A stretch of DNA of 64,000 nucleotides from Bryobacter aggregatus MPL3 (GCF_000702445.1 NZ_JNIF01000003.1:1240001-1304000); one strand, 5' to 3'. Counted from the first letter of the stretch, positions 1 through 10,900 are shown. Numbers and translations are program-made. The notes: generated by a model not told the origin, from the sequence alone.

Positions 1-2540
1 TGGGAGAATCCCTGACTATCTGACCCGCCAGTCGTCTGTCCCGCTTTGTTATATGATGCATAACGAAGCGTGTACCCGTCGTTGAATTGTGTGACCAATC
101 CGCGATAAGGGTGGCCAGGATCATCCCACAGCCGGGAGCCGGAGGGAAGATCCGCCATCGTAAATCCGTTCCCAGCATAGCCATCATAATAAAATGATTG
201 GGGATAGATTGTTACACCATTTTCTGTCACGGTACAGCCGCCCGGCAAGTTCCGCAAGTAGCGCGTTGTATAGTTGAGATCACCGCCTCGAACACAGGTA
301 GTGGTGCGCATCGCAGTCGACAAGCTGTTATACCCGTAAAGAGTCGAATTGGTTATATTCCCATACTCATCAATGGTCTGTGTTGTTTTTGACTGCTTCT
401 GGTAAGTCTGGCCCTGATCCGTAGTGGAAAGGCTCTCGCTCACATAGGCGTTCGAACTTACCGATTGCGCCCAAGTTGACTCGTTCTTCGATTTCGTCAG
501 CCAGCTTCCGCCGGAATTATCCTGCTCCTCATAAACGGTCTGCAAGCCAATCTTAAAGTCGTTGCTGGTGGCAAAGCTCCAAATGCGCTTGCCCACGCCG
601 CCCGGGTCACTCAGCGTTGTCTGAGAATGCATCTTCAGGCTGGAATCTCCGCCCGGATGCGTGAAGGGATAGTTCACCGGCGTCGCACCCGACACCTTCA
701 GAAAGTCCCGGCTCGTCACCACACGAATCCGCATCGAGCTCGCAAAATTCTGTGTTCCATAGTTCCAGCGTAGTTCGCCACCATAGGGATAAATCACCTT
801 CGTCAATTCGCCGGAGCTATTCGATTCAAAGCTATGAGCCAGATTCACACCATTCTGCGTCAATGAAGCAAGCTTGACAAAAGAACCCTTGGCGGTACTC
901 CCGAACGGTTCATATAAGGTAGCGGAGGCGGAGTAAGTAAAGGTATAAGCCTCGCCCGTAGAGATCGTATTGGCGATCCCAGTGAGATGCGGAATCGAAT
1001 CGCTATTATAGGTAAATCGATAGGTCTGATAGCTATTGGGAGCGGTGGACCGAATATCATCGATGAAATCAATACGGGCGCTCGTGTTTACCGTACCGCC
1101 ACCGATCTGCGGTTTGTACTGGATCTTGACGTAGTTGCCATGACGGTCATAGATTTTCGTGGGATAGCGAGTGCCGGCATCTTGTTCCGACGCACCGCTG
1201 ACGCTATCCAGTTGCCAATAGTCGCCGCTCTTGAAATAGAGCCTCTGCGCGTTCGAGTCATACCAAAGATAAACGCTTTCCTTGGAACTCCAGACCCCGC
1301 TATTGTTGACATCGAGTTTGTATTCTGCACCAGTAGCATCAGTAAATAAATAATAAGAAAAGGAAGTAGGAGTCGCCCACACGGGAGAGATGCTTCCCAC
1401 CATCAACCGCCATCCGAACCCATAGCCAACATCGCCTCCCGGCTGCCACACCGCGCCGTCATAACGCCAGTTCTGTGAATTGTAAGAAATCCCTAAAGAG
1501 ACCGAAGCGTTGCGGGCTCGCGCCGAAAGAAGGGGTAAGGAAAAGTTCAGGTTCATGCTGCGCGTGTCGATCTGTTCGCCCATGCCACCCCAGTAGCTGC
1601 CCAACCCATGCACGCCAACACGCCTGGAATCATCCCAGATTCCACTCGTACTTGGAGGAATTGAGACCGACTTCGTGGTTACTGTCGCAAAGTTCCGATG
1701 GCCATCATAAGCCCGAATGCCGACATTCAAAACTTCACCAGGTCCTGCCGCCATTGCCCAAGTGGTGCCGTCGGTTTCGCCAAGATAAGTGGAGCCCTTG
1801 TAGACTTCGTACCGAATTCTCCCAATTCCATTGGTGTTATCGCTTACCGCTCCCCACTGCACATTGAGCATTCCGGCGCTGTAGCTGGTGACTATTGTCG
1901 CCGCGTTCACTGCAGATGGCGCGATAGAATCTGTCATGCCCATGCCAATCCAACTCAGGTTCAGCGGGTAGTTAGTATAGAATCCGCCTAATCCAGCAGC
2001 ACTATCATTGATATCGACGTAGTAGATGTTATCGCTCCAAATGATATTGATTCCTCTTGTCCCCGCAGGTACGTTATAGGCTGCAGCCCGGAAACTTGCG
2101 GCAAAAGTCTTTCCGGTCACGATATTTGGCGCCGCCCAAGAAGCAAGTACGGTTCGTGTATCACCAACGAATTTTTCAAGGCTAAGGTAGGTTGTAATGG
2201 TGCCATACCAAGTGCTTGTGCTACTCAAGTTGACTTGGTAGAAGTGTGGAACCATCTCGGAGTAGTCCCCCGAGGGATAGGCCATTCTGTATCCGAGCAC
2301 AATGGATGCATTGAATGGATTTGAAGTCCCGGCAGAAGAATCGTACAGGGGGCGAAATGTTCCGATGACAGTCTTGACTTCTGTATTCCCACTAGCACAA
2401 GCACCACTCGACAAATAGTAGCCAGACCCCGTGTTCCATAGGCTACCGCTGATCGGTGCCGTGTCAGTAATACAGTACGAGTACTGACCCAAAAGAGAGA
2501 GGGATGCGCCAAGAAGCGCGAGGGCAAGTTTGATCTTCAT
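1..2540 (-). CDS. Secreted Rhs/YD-repeat protein, 3' end beyond window
   Basis: The frame starting at the ATG at 2540 stays open through at least 846 codons to the left edge, so the C-terminus is missing. Residues 1-19 form a signal peptide (MKIKLALALLGASLSLLGQ). Residues about 225-295 look like a fibronectin-type or Ig-type module (VQWGAVSDNTNGIGRIRYEV, then IRAYDG). From about 310 the text is typical of the beta-strand-rich Rhs/SpvB-like shell (GVHGLGSYWGGMGEQ, GISYNSQNWRYDGA, YDRHGNYVKIQY). YD-type repeats appear at the end (YNKAGQTTGG near residue 830). The start lies 9 bases after the stop of the upstream secreted gene, so the two are probably co-transcribed. Rhs proteins often end in a variable toxin domain, which cannot be seen here. 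The base composition is more A+T-rich than the neighbouring receptors. The assignment to the Rhs/YD family is firm; the cargo is unknown. Confidence 0.85.
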   Translation of the reverse strand, partial: MKIKLALALLGASLSLLGQYSYCITDTAPISGSLWNTGSGYYLSSGACASGNTEVKTVIGTFRPLYDSSAGTSNPFNASIVLGYRMAYPSGDYSEMVPHFYQVNLSSTSTWYGTITTYLSLEKFVGDTRTVLASWAAPNIVTGKTFAASFRAAAYNVPAGTRGINIIWSDNIYYVDINDSAAGLGGFYTNYPLNLSWIGMGMTDSIAPSAVNAATIVTSYSAGMLNVQWGAVSDNTNGIGRIRYEVYKGSTYLGETDGTTWAMAAGPGEVLNVGIRAYDGHRNFATVTTKSVSIPPSTSGIWDDSRRVGVHGLGSYWGGMGEQIDTRSMNLNFSLPLLSARARNASVSLGISYNSQNWRYDGAVWQPGGDVGYGFGWRLMVGSISPVWATPTSFSYYLFTDATGAEYKLDVNNSGVWSSKESVYLWYDSNAQRLYFKSGDYWQLDSVSGASEQDAGTRYPTKIYDRHGNYVKIQYKPQIGGGTVNTSARIDFIDDIRSTAPNSYQTYRFTYNSDSIPHLTGIANTISTGEAYTFTYSASATLYEPFGSTAKGSFVKLASLTQNGVNLAHSFESNSSGELTKVIYPYGGELRWNYGTQNFASSMRIRVVTSRDFLKVSGATPVNYPFTHPGGDSSLKMHSQTTLSDPGGVGKRIWSFATSNDFKIGLQTVYEEQDNSGGSWLTKSKNESTWAQSVSSNAYVSESLSTTDQGQTYQKQSKTTQTIDEYGNITNSTLYGYNSLSTAMRTTTCVRGGDLNYTTRYLRNLPGGCTVTENGVTIYPQSFYYDGYAGNGFTMADLPSGSRLWDDPGHPYRGLVTQFNDGYTLRYASYNKAGQTTGGSDSQGFS

Positions 2541-2549
2541 GGTCGTGCT

Positions 2550-3038
2550 CTAGTTCCCCGCCACCCGCAACTGAGACCAGTCAAAGTCTTTCTTCACCTT
2601 GACCAGATCTGACTTTGCCTGCTCCAAAGAGAGCCGCCCCTCAACGATGGCCTGCTTTTCGATCACTCGAACCGTAGGGTCTTTCCGCATCTCCGCAAAT
2701 GCGAGCCGGTCATTGGCAACAAACTCTACAATGGCAGTCTTCCCGTCATCACCGGCCACCCAGCCGAACGCAGTGATCGTCTTCTTTGCTTCGACTTCCC
2801 GTTCTTCTTCGGACAAAGTCCGAAGCTTCATCTCCGCCGCCTGCAGTTGTTTGGGCGAGGGAGGCACAGGCGCGTACTTAGGCCGAATTGGATCCTCTGC
2901 TTTTCCTGTCCCAACTAACTCAACAATGACGATAATTCGCTCCCCAAGCGATTCAACAGGAACCTTTCTCATCTGGGAAAAAGCCGGTAACACTGTGGAT
3001 AGGAATAAAAGCAAACAGCAGGATACAGTACGTCGCAT
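2550..3038 (-). CDS. Small secreted protein of unknown function upstream of the Rhs gene
   Basis: This encodes 162 residues with a clear signal peptide (MRRTVSCCLLLFLSTVLPAFSQ). The mature part has an IIVIVELVGTGKAEDPIRPKYAP stretch in two pieces, then charged helices, and a DDGKTAIVEFVANDR segment near the middle. No enzyme motif or transmembrane helix is visible. It stops 9 bases before the Rhs-type gene, in the same direction, so a shared transcript and a partnership with that protein are likely. I associate this sequence pattern with small exported proteins of Acidobacteriota, but that is recollection and not a search result. Confidence 0.75.
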   Translation of the reverse strand: MRRTVSCCLLLFLSTVLPAFSQMRKVPVESLGERIIVIVELVGTGKAEDPIRPKYAPVPPSPKQLQAAEMKLRTLSEEEREVEAKKTITAFGWVAGDDGKTAIVEFVANDRLAFAEMRKDPTVRVIEKQAIVEGRLSLEQAKSDLVKVKKDFDWSQLRVAGN

Positions 3039-3502
3039 TTCAATAAGTATCTGTGCGCCGTCAAAACTTCGTCAATCAAAAACAGACAAAACTGTAGATT
3101 AAAATTTATTAATTTAAGTGAAAACCCGGAGCTGACGATTACGGAACTGTAGAATTCGCCATCCCGTCCGCACGGGAACAATCTACACTTTTGTGAGCGG
3201 TCAAAGAACCGAAGCTCCAGACTTGCCTTCCGGCTCAGCACCAAAGAAAGCAGCTCACAGACTGGCTGGCAAAGAATTCAGTACCGAATTTAACTTCGAA
3301 AGACTCCAGCAACAATCCTGCGACAGCACCAAATGTTTCCCCGATACAGGATCGGATCACTACCGCCGTCATGCAAAACATCCCGCGCCCATTCCTGCAA
3401 ACAATTTCTCCCAAATTATCAATATTTTAGGCCCGCATTCCCGCTTCCCACTTCAAACCTCCTGCTACTATTACTTCCGAAGGCGTAATAACGTCCTTCC
3501 CG
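3039..3502. other. Non-coding stretch with no convincing gene
   Basis: About 460 bases upstream of the minus-strand secreted-protein operon. The part next to 3038 is A+T-rich (around 3090-3125), which fits a promoter for that operon, but no clear -35/-10 pair stands out. An open frame crosses it on the plus strand, but its amino-acid composition is unlike a protein and it has no start signal. Confidence 0.4.
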
Positions 3503-3531
3503 AAAGCCCGAGCCCCCAGGTCTCGGGCTTT
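3503..3531 (+). terminator. Terminator-like hairpin upstream of a decayed small gene
   Basis: A perfect 10-bp stem, AAAGCCCGAG at 3503-3512 and CTCGGGCTTT at 3522-3531, encloses a 9-base loop and runs into TTCTATTTC. It looks like an intrinsic terminator or attenuator. It ends 25 bases before the ATG of the decayed gene at 3557, with a GAAAGG Shine-Dalgarno-like run at 3542-3547, so it may be a leader element of that gene and not the end of an upstream one. No intact gene lies upstream on this strand. Confidence 0.55.
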
Positions 3532-3556
3532 TCTATTTCGACGAAAGGCTTTTGCC

Positions 3557-3919
3557 ATGCCAACCCAAACCCGGCTTGCGGCCCGAGAAGCAGCGAGGCT
3601 AAGTTCATGCGCTTCGCCACGGCACTCTTCCGCAACTTTGCTAACGATCTCATCGCCGGCATCCAATCGAGATCCGCCACCGCACTCGAACTCCTCGACG
3701 AGTTCCTGGCGTCGCCGCCGTCGAACTGCCGCCTCAGGCCGAGCAGTCCATCGCTGATTTCAACCTCCGTGCCTTCGAAAAGCTCAAAGCTGAAAAGCCG
3801 GACTCGCCCAGCAGGAACACCTCGAACTCCGCTTCGCGAGTGCCTTCCAGAGCACCCTGTCCCACATACAGTCGGTCCGCCGCAACGAAGCCGAAATGGG
3901 GAACAAACAGCAAAAATGA
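3557..3919 (+). pseudogene. Decayed gene for a small protein, three frameshifts
   Basis: Protein-like text can be followed across three frames. It runs MPTQTRLAAREAAR from 3557, then KFMRFATALFRNFANDLIAG and SATALELLDEFLASPP in the next frame to about 3719. Next comes VELPPQAEQSIADFNLRAF from 3720, then AQQEHLELRFASAFQSTLSH and IQSVRRNEAEMGNKQQK from 3806 to a TGA at 3917-3919. The frame moves by the same step each time (equivalent to loss of one base), and the third shift restores the original frame. The joined product would be about 118 residues, charged and helical. The family is not recognised. The start has an SD-like GAAAGG, and the hairpin at 3503-3531 is just upstream. Confidence 0.5.
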
Positions 3920-4290
3920 AGGAACGAACCTACCGAGCACTGATCTCCATTGCTTCTAATGGCTTAGGAAGCAAAAAAGAGCGCAGAAACAGGAAGTTTG
4001 TAACAGAACAAAACCGAAGCGCTGGCGATCGAAGCCACTGATACTTTCTCAGATCGCTCAAAGTTATTGAGGCAACACATCAGCTCAAGAGCATCAAGAC
4101 GATCCACTGCCGCGCGATCATCAGCCCAAGAAAAGTAAGCCGATCCCAACAAGCCACGCCTGCACCTGATAGAATCGACCCCCAATACGCGCTTGCCTCA
4201 AGAGCCTATGCCACATCTGGTTCCTCTGGTAACCGCGTCGGAGGCTTCATCCTCACAGATGTAAGCTTCCGAAAGAACTTCAGGGAATTC
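3920..4290. other. Non-coding region upstream of the first TonB receptor
   Basis: About 370 bases with no protein-like frame on either strand. It ends in a strong AGGAGG ribosome-binding site at 4291-4296 for the receptor starting at 4301. The receptor promoter should lie here, but I could not pick out a confident -35/-10 pair. Confidence 0.4.
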
Positions 4291-4300
4291 AGGAGGTTTC

Positions 4301-7300
4301 ATGTCAAGACCCCGTTTACTTGCAATTCTTCTCGCAGTGGCAATCATTCCACCCGCCACCGCGCAAACGTCAAAAGCACTCATATCAGGCATCGTTACGG
4401 ATGACTCCGGTGCAGCAGTAGCCAACGCAAAGATCACCATCACAGACATCTCGCGCAATCAGGATTACCGCGCCGAGACCAACGCTTCCGGCGTCTACCG
4501 CGTCATCGAGTTAACCCCAAGCATCTATCGAGTCACTGCGGAGGCGGCCGGCTTCCGCACCTACGTACTCGAATCCCTGCAACTCTCCACCCTCCAGAAC
4601 GCAACCGTCAACATCAAGCTGGACGTTGGCTCTGTCAGTGAACGCGTCCAGGTGACGGCCACCGGGCCGTTGCTCGATGCCTCCAACGCCACCTTGAGTT
4701 CTGTCGTTGAAAACAAGAAGATCATCGATCTCCCCCTCAACAATCGCAACATCTATTCGCTCATGAAGCTCGTGCCGGGCATCACGCCTTCCACGCCGAA
4801 CTCCGAGAGTGACTTCTTCACCAGCACCATCCGCTTCTCGATCAACGGTGGTAAGGAATCGTTGAACGATGTCCAACTCGATGGCGTCACCGCCATGGTG
4901 CAGAGCGACATCCAGGGCATCTATGGAGCCTCGGCCATTCCTTCGGTCGAAGGCATCCAGGAGTTTCGCGTCCAGACCAACTCCTACACCGCCGAGTATG
5001 GGCGCAGCGGCGGCGGACAAGTCACCATGATCACCAAGTCCGGAAGCAATCAGTTCCACGGCAGCGCCTTCGAGTTTCTGCGCAACAGCGCCATGGACGC
5101 AAAGAACTTTTTCCTGAATCGATCCAATGGACGCAAGGCCTCCTTCCAACAGCACCAATACGGCGCCAGCCTGGGCGGGCCGGTGATCAAAGACCGCACC
5201 TTCTTCTTCGGTCTCTTTGAGAAGCGCCTGGTCAAATCCGGGAGCTTTGCGCAGTACACGATCCCAACGGCGGCCCAACTCGGTGGCGATTTCTCCGATA
5301 CTCGCACCGCCAATGGCGCGCTGCGGACCATTTACGATCCCTTCTCCACTCGAGTCGATCCAGACGACGCCACCAAGTCCATCCGTACGCCTTTCGCCAA
5401 CAACCGGATCCCAGCCAGCAGATTCGATCCGGTCGCCCTCAATGCAATCAAGCTCTGGCCCAGTCCCAATCAGACAGGCCAAGCCTTCACCAATCAGTTC
5501 AATGTCGGCATCCAGAAGGTGCCACGTTCCCCCACTGACCGTTTCGATTTCAAGATCGATCACAACCTTTCCCAGAACCGTCGCATGTTTGTCCGCTACA
5601 ACCGCTTCAAGCAAGAGGCCGCCGCAGCCGACTTCTGGGGCAATGGCGCAACACCCAGCGATGGCACCATGTTCTGGGGTTCTCACAATGCGGCCCTCGA
5701 TTACACACAGACCATCGGAAGCGGCACCGTCATCAACTTCCGTGGTGGCCTGAGTCTGTTTGACGCCTGGCGCCCGGCCTTCTCTTATGGCTATGACGTC
5801 ACCAAGCTCGGCCTGCCGGCATCCTTGCAGGAAGTTACTCTGCGCCTCGGCGCGCCCCGAATCCCGCGCTTTGACGTCCAGGATTACACCTCCATCGGAC
5901 CCAACAACGGTTCCACCTACAAGAGCAACAACGTCTCCTACACGGCGGTCGCCAACCTCACCAGAATCTCGGGCAAGCACAGCATGAAGTTCGGGGCAGA
6001 ATGGCGCACCTTCGGCCTCGGCTTTGCTCAGTTCGGCAACTCCCCAGCCAACTTTTCCTTCACCCGCGCAATGACCCAGGGCCCCGATCCCCGGATCGCG
6101 AGCGGCGGCGATGGATTCGCCTCGTTCCTCCTCGGAGCAGGTAGCGGCGGATCCGCCACCCATCGCATCAAGCCTGCCGATCTCAGCCGCTACTACGCCC
6201 TCTACGCGCAAGACGACTTCAAAGTGAATCGCAAACTGACGCTCAACATCGGCTTGCGTTGGGAAATCGAGGGCTCCAATACCGAGCGCTACGACCAGCA
6301 AACGGTCATGGATCCTTACGCCAAGAACCCGCTCTCGGACAAGACCGGGCTCGACCTGCGCGGCGTCTATCTCTTTGCGGGCGACAAGCAGAGCTTGGGC
6401 CGGCGCGGCATTCGCGCTGCCGAACATAAGTTCAATCCGCGCATCGGCCTCGCTTACCAGCTCAATGAGAAGACCGTGATCCGCACTGGCTACGGCATCT
6501 TCTACGGCGTCCCGAAGTTTGCCGCCACTGATCGCTGGACCGGCGCACCTTACTCGAGCGCCACGCCCTGGCTGGCAACTCTCGATACCATCACACCCAA
6601 TAACCTGCTGAGCAATCCCTTCCCCAATGGTTATGTTCTGCCGAGCGGACGTTCGCTGGGCGCCATGTCGGGCGTTGGCTTCGCACTCAGCTCTGCCTGG
6701 GCATCGGAGATGAAGACTCCCTACAACCAGCAGTGGAACTTCACCATCCAGCGCCACCTCACCACCAACATGATGTTCGAAGTAGCTTATGCCGGCAACA
6801 AGGGAACGCACAATGAGTTAGCGCAAGGCGACCTCGGTCAGTTGCGTCCCGAACTGATCAACCCCGCCAATCGCTTAAACGAATCGGTCCCCAATCCCTT
6901 CTACAACCTCATCGACCCGGCCAGCATCATGGGACAACCCACTGTGCAGCGAGGTTACTTACTGCGCGGCCCCTATGCCCAGTTCACCAGCGTCGGGGGC
7001 GGTGCTCCTGCTTGGGGCAACTCCAACTACCACGCGATGCAATCCCGCTTTGAGCAGCGCTTCGGAGGCGGCACCAGCCTGGGCATTTCCTACACCTGGT
7101 CCAAGTCCATTGCTGACTCCTCGGACGGCATCTGGAACGACGGGCAAGGCACCATGCGCAACTGGTATTGCCGCAGTTGCGAGCGCTCGCTGAGCTCTTA
7201 TGACATTCCCCACCGCGCCGTCTTCAACTTCAACTATGAGTTGCCCGTCGGCAAAGGCAAACGCTATGGCGCCAACATGCACTGGTTGCCCGACACGCTG

Positions 7301-7750
7301 CTGGGCGGCTGGCAGACGAATGGGATCTTCACCATCGCCTCGGGCCAACCGCTCATCTTCAGCCAGACGACAAACAACAGCTTCTCCTTCGGCGGCTACC
7401 AACGTCCCGATGCTCTCGGCGGCGATGCGCGGATCGATTCCCGATCCGTCGATCGCTGGTTCGACACCAGCAAGTTCCGCGTCGCTCCGAACTACACCTT
7501 CGGCAACCTCGCGCGGACCCATCCCAACCTGCGTAGCGACTTTACGCGTGGTCTGGATTTCTCCCTGTTCAAGAACATCAAGCTCAGGGAACGATTCAAT
7601 CTCCAGTTCCGGGCGGAGTCCTTCAACATCACCAACACGCCGATCTTCTCGGCGCCAAACACGAATGTCGAATCCGGCGCATTTGGCACAGTCACGGGCC
7701 AGAGCAACGGGCCGCGATCGGTGCAACTCGGACTGAAACTGCTGTTCTGA
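4301..7750 (+). CDS. Oar-like TonB-dependent receptor with carboxypeptidase-regulatory-like domain
   Basis: 1149 residues. A signal peptide (about 1-21) is followed by a carboxypeptidase-regulatory-like beta-sandwich (about 26-115: ISGIVTDDSGAAVANAKITI, NASGVYRV, YRVTAEAAGF). A plug domain follows (about 125-245, including EYGRSGGGQVTMITKSGSNQ), then a long outer-membrane beta-barrel ending in the aromatic terminus LGLKLLF. Such proteins import bulky ligands, often oligosaccharides or peptides, using TonB energy; the ligand is unknown. The start is fixed by AGGAGG 4 bases upstream. A second receptor of the same architecture and length follows, with no SusD-like partner between them. Confidence 0.9.
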   Translation: MSRPRLLAILLAVAIIPPATAQTSKALISGIVTDDSGAAVANAKITITDISRNQDYRAETNASGVYRVIELTPSIYRVTAEAAGFRTYVLESLQLSTLQNATVNIKLDVGSVSERVQVTATGPLLDASNATLSSVVENKKIIDLPLNNRNIYSLMKLVPGITPSTPNSESDFFTSTIRFSINGGKESLNDVQLDGVTAMVQSDIQGIYGASAIPSVEGIQEFRVQTNSYTAEYGRSGGGQVTMITKSGSNQFHGSAFEFLRNSAMDAKNFFLNRSNGRKASFQQHQYGASLGGPVIKDRTFFFGLFEKRLVKSGSFAQYTIPTAAQLGGDFSDTRTANGALRTIYDPFSTRVDPDDATKSIRTPFANNRIPASRFDPVALNAIKLWPSPNQTGQAFTNQFNVGIQKVPRSPTDRFDFKIDHNLSQNRRMFVRYNRFKQEAAAADFWGNGATPSDGTMFWGSHNAALDYTQTIGSGTVINFRGGLSLFDAWRPAFSYGYDVTKLGLPASLQEVTLRLGAPRIPRFDVQDYTSIGPNNGSTYKSNNVSYTAVANLTRISGKHSMKFGAEWRTFGLGFAQFGNSPANFSFTRAMTQGPDPRIASGGDGFASFLLGAGSGGSATHRIKPADLSRYYALYAQDDFKVNRKLTLNIGLRWEIEGSNTERYDQQTVMDPYAKNPLSDKTGLDLRGVYLFAGDKQSLGRRGIRAAEHKFNPRIGLAYQLNEKTVIRTGYGIFYGVPKFAATDRWTGAPYSSATPWLATLDTITPNNLLSNPFPNGYVLPSGRSLGAMSGVGFALSSAWASEMKTPYNQQWNFTIQRHLTTNMMFEVAYAGNKGTHNELAQGDLGQLRPELINPANRLNESVPNPFYNLIDPASIMGQPTVQRGYLLRGPYAQFTSVGGGAPAWGNSNYHAMQSRFEQRFGGGTSLGISYTWSKSIADSSDGIWNDGQGTMRNWYCRSCERSLSSYDIPHRAVFNFNYELPVGKGKRYGANMHWLPDTLLGGWQTNGIFTIASGQPLIFSQTTNNSFSFGGYQRPDALGGDARIDSRSVDRWFDTSKFRVAPNYTFGNLARTHPNLRSDFTRGLDFSLFKNIKLRERFNLQFRAESFNITNTPIFSAPNTNVESGAFGTVTGQSNGPRSVQLGLKLLF

Positions 7751-7759
7751 GAAGGCAAG

Positions 7760-7788
7760 GGGCGGACCGGATTCAGCCCGGTTCGCCC
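7760..7788 (+). terminator. Hairpin after the first TonB receptor
   Basis: GGGCGGACCGG at 7760-7770 pairs with CCGGTTCGCCC at 7778-7788 (one G-U pair) around a 7-base loop, 10 bases after the receptor stop. No T-run follows, so it may be a weak terminator or a 3'-end stabilising hairpin. Confidence 0.35.
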
Positions 7789-7901
7789 AGGCCAGATGAT
7801 TTCGAAAAGATTGCACCCACCAAAAGAAAAAGAATGATAATGTCTCTCCCTAGAGCCATAGGCTTAGGATCTTTAATCTATTCCACTCCAAGGGAGTTTC
7901 C

Positions 7902-10900
7902 GTGTTCAAACGAATCAGCATCACCATGCTTGCGGTGTCGCTGGCCATCTTGGGCCAGATCGGCACATCCACGATCACAGGCCGGGTGACAGATTCTTCC
8001 GGGGCGATCGTCCCTGGAGTGAATGTCAGCATTGTCCAAAAGGCGACCAACATCACCTCCACCGTCCAAACCAACGGGGAGGGTCTCTATCGTGTCCCGT
8101 CGCTCGCCCCTGGCGACTACCGCATTGTCTTTGAGGCCGGCGGCTTCAAGAAGATTGTCAACGAAACCGTCGAACTGCGCACCGGCGATACTCTCGCCGT
8201 CGATGCGCTGATGCCCGTGGGCCAAGCGAGCGAATCCGTCGAGATCCAGAGCACCACGCCTCTACTCGAAACCGAAACCTCCTCCACCCGCACTGTCATG
8301 AGCGGCAAAGTGCTCTACGATTTATCGCTCTACCAGCGCTACACCAACAGCACCCTCAGCCTGGTGCCGGGCATGACCAGCGGTGGTTATGCCTATGGCG
8401 GCGACCTCGGTAGCTATCACCTCGCCGGCCAGCGCAGCGGCGCCATCGGCATCTTTGAGGACGGCGTCAGCGCCAGCGACCCGCAGGGCGGCACCAATAC
8501 CATTCGCCCCCTCCAGAACTCCATCGCTGAGGTGAATGTCATCTCCACAGTGCCTCCTGCCGAATACGGACACTCCGCCGGCGGCGTCATCAGCGTCGTC
8601 AAAAAGAGCGGCACCAATGAACTGCATGGCATGGGTTCCTGGTATGGCCGTACCCGCAGGATGGCCCATCGCCGCTATTTCGATCAGAAGCGCACCTCCG
8701 ACCCTTATCCTGGAAAACCCGACGGCCTGCCTGCGTTCTTCATGCAGCCCGATGGCAACATCAGCGGTCCGGTCGTGATCCCCAAACTCTATAACGGCAA
8801 GAACAGAACCTTCTTCTTCTTCGGTTATCAGCGTCTCCACGAAAAGAAGTACGCACAAGTCTTCCAGAGCGTCCCCACTCTCGACATGCTGCAGGGTAAC
8901 TTCAACTTTGCCGGAGCGAACACGGTCTATGATCCGGCCACCACCCGGCAACTCGCCGATGGCAGTTGGGCACGTACTCCCTTCCCCGGCAATGTCATCC
9001 CCTCCAACCGGATTGACCCGGTGGCGAAGAAGGTTCTGGCGCTCAACCCCTGGGTGGCACCCACCTCGGCAGGCACGCCCAGCAACACCGGCCCCACCAA
9101 CAACGTCCTCGCCAATGAGTTCGCACGCAACTTCTTTAACGACTACAACCTGCGTATCGATCACCAGCTCTCCACCGCTTTCAAGATCAACGCCTCTTAC
9201 ACCCGCAACGATCTCAGCGGCTTCGGACGGCCCACCCGCTTCAATGAGAGCGCTGGCATCTTTGATGCAGCCAATGGCAACTACTCCCCTGTGATCACAA
9301 CCAACAACTCGCTCGGCTACACCTGGATCATCTCCCCCACGCTGATCAACGACTCCCGCGGCGGCTATTTCCGGCGCGAGAGCGCCACCACAACCCCAAG
9401 CTACGGACAGGACTGGGCGCAGAAGCTGGGCATCCCCAATTCAGACAAAGCGCTCATGCCCGCCTTCAACGTTTACGGCATGGACGGCACCACGCCCAGC
9501 CGCACCGTCAATGAGACCATCTCCTGGCGCAACGACACCACCTGGATCAAGTCCTCACACGCCTTCAAGTTTGGCTATGAGATTCTGCGCTTCCGCCTGA
9601 ACTCCGCAAACCTGGCGCGCTACTCCAGCTATTACTTCTCTGGCGTCACCGCCGGTCTGCAGGGCGCCGGGACAACATCGATTCCCAATACCGGCATCGA
9701 TTTCGCTGGCTTCCTCACCGGCTATGTCAACTACGCGAACTTCAATTCCGAACTCACCAGTTGGCTGCCCCGCTCGAGCATCCATAGCTTCTACTTCCAA
9801 GATGACTGGAAGATCTCGAAAACACTCACCGCCAACATCGGCATCCGCTATTCCAATGAGAGCCCCTTCAACACGAAGAACGGCTACATGACGAATTTCG
9901 ATCCGAATGGGACAGACCCGGTCTCCGGGCTCAAGGGCACCTTCACCCACCCCACCAGCGGGCTGAATAAGCGGGACAACAACAACTTCAACCCGCGCGT
10001 TGGTCTGGCCTGGCATCCTCTCGATCGTTGGGTCTTCCGTGGCGGCTTTGGCATGTACACCGTCGATGTGAAGTTCCCGTCCGCACGCGGCAACTTTGAA
10101 GAGTATGTAGCCAGTTCCACGCAGCAGTCTGTACCAGGCAACCCCACACCGGCCTTCCAACTCTCAACCGGTCCGGCCCCGATCAACTTCATCATTCGTC
10201 CGAACCAAACCTCTCCCTTTATCGGAGCGAACTACAGCGAACGCACCGCCGAATGGTGGGACCCGAATCTACGCAACCCCTATACGCTGAACTTCAATGC
10301 GGGCACGCAGTATGAGTTCCGCCGCAACTACGTCCTCGACCTCAGCTACCAGGGCTCCGCAGGCGTTGGACTCATCGAACGCTGGCAGGCCAACACCTTC
10401 CCGATCGATTACTTCGCCGGCAATTCAGTGCAGCAGAATGTCGTTCGCGGTTCCGCCCAGAACTTCCGGCCCTTCCCTCAATTTGGCAATGTCCGCTTCC
10501 GGTCGAACTTCGGACACTCCACCTTCCACGGCGGCACCGTCAAGGTCGAAAAGCGCTACTCGAAGGGCATGTTCTTCAGCACCTTCTACACCTTCTCGAA
10601 AGCCATCGATTCGCAGGACGGCGACAACGATGGCACCGGTGTCGCGCCGATCCAGAATCGCGGTCTCGAGAAAGGCCGCGCCGGCTTCGACCGCAATCAT
10701 CGCTTTGTCGGCACCTTCAACTATGAGCTGCCCTTCGGACTCAACAAGAAGTGGGCCACCCATGGTTGGAAGAAGTACGCGCTCGGTGGCATGAGCTTCT
10801 CGATCGTGCAAACCCTCGAGAGCGGCAACCCGCTGAACTTCAGCTACTCCAACAGCCCCTATGTCTACTATCCCAGCTTTGCTGGCAGCGGACGTCCTGA

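Noticed and set aside
3193-4041. Plus-strand open frame of 282 codons
   Set aside because: It runs through the hairpin at 3503-3531 and only part of it (about 3601-3719) reads like protein; the rest is out of frame with the decayed gene described there.
4511-6811. Long minus-strand open frame of about 766 codons
   Set aside because: It is the complement of the first TonB receptor; its composition (Glu/Gly/Val-rich without domains) is typical of an antisense shadow in GC-rich DNA.
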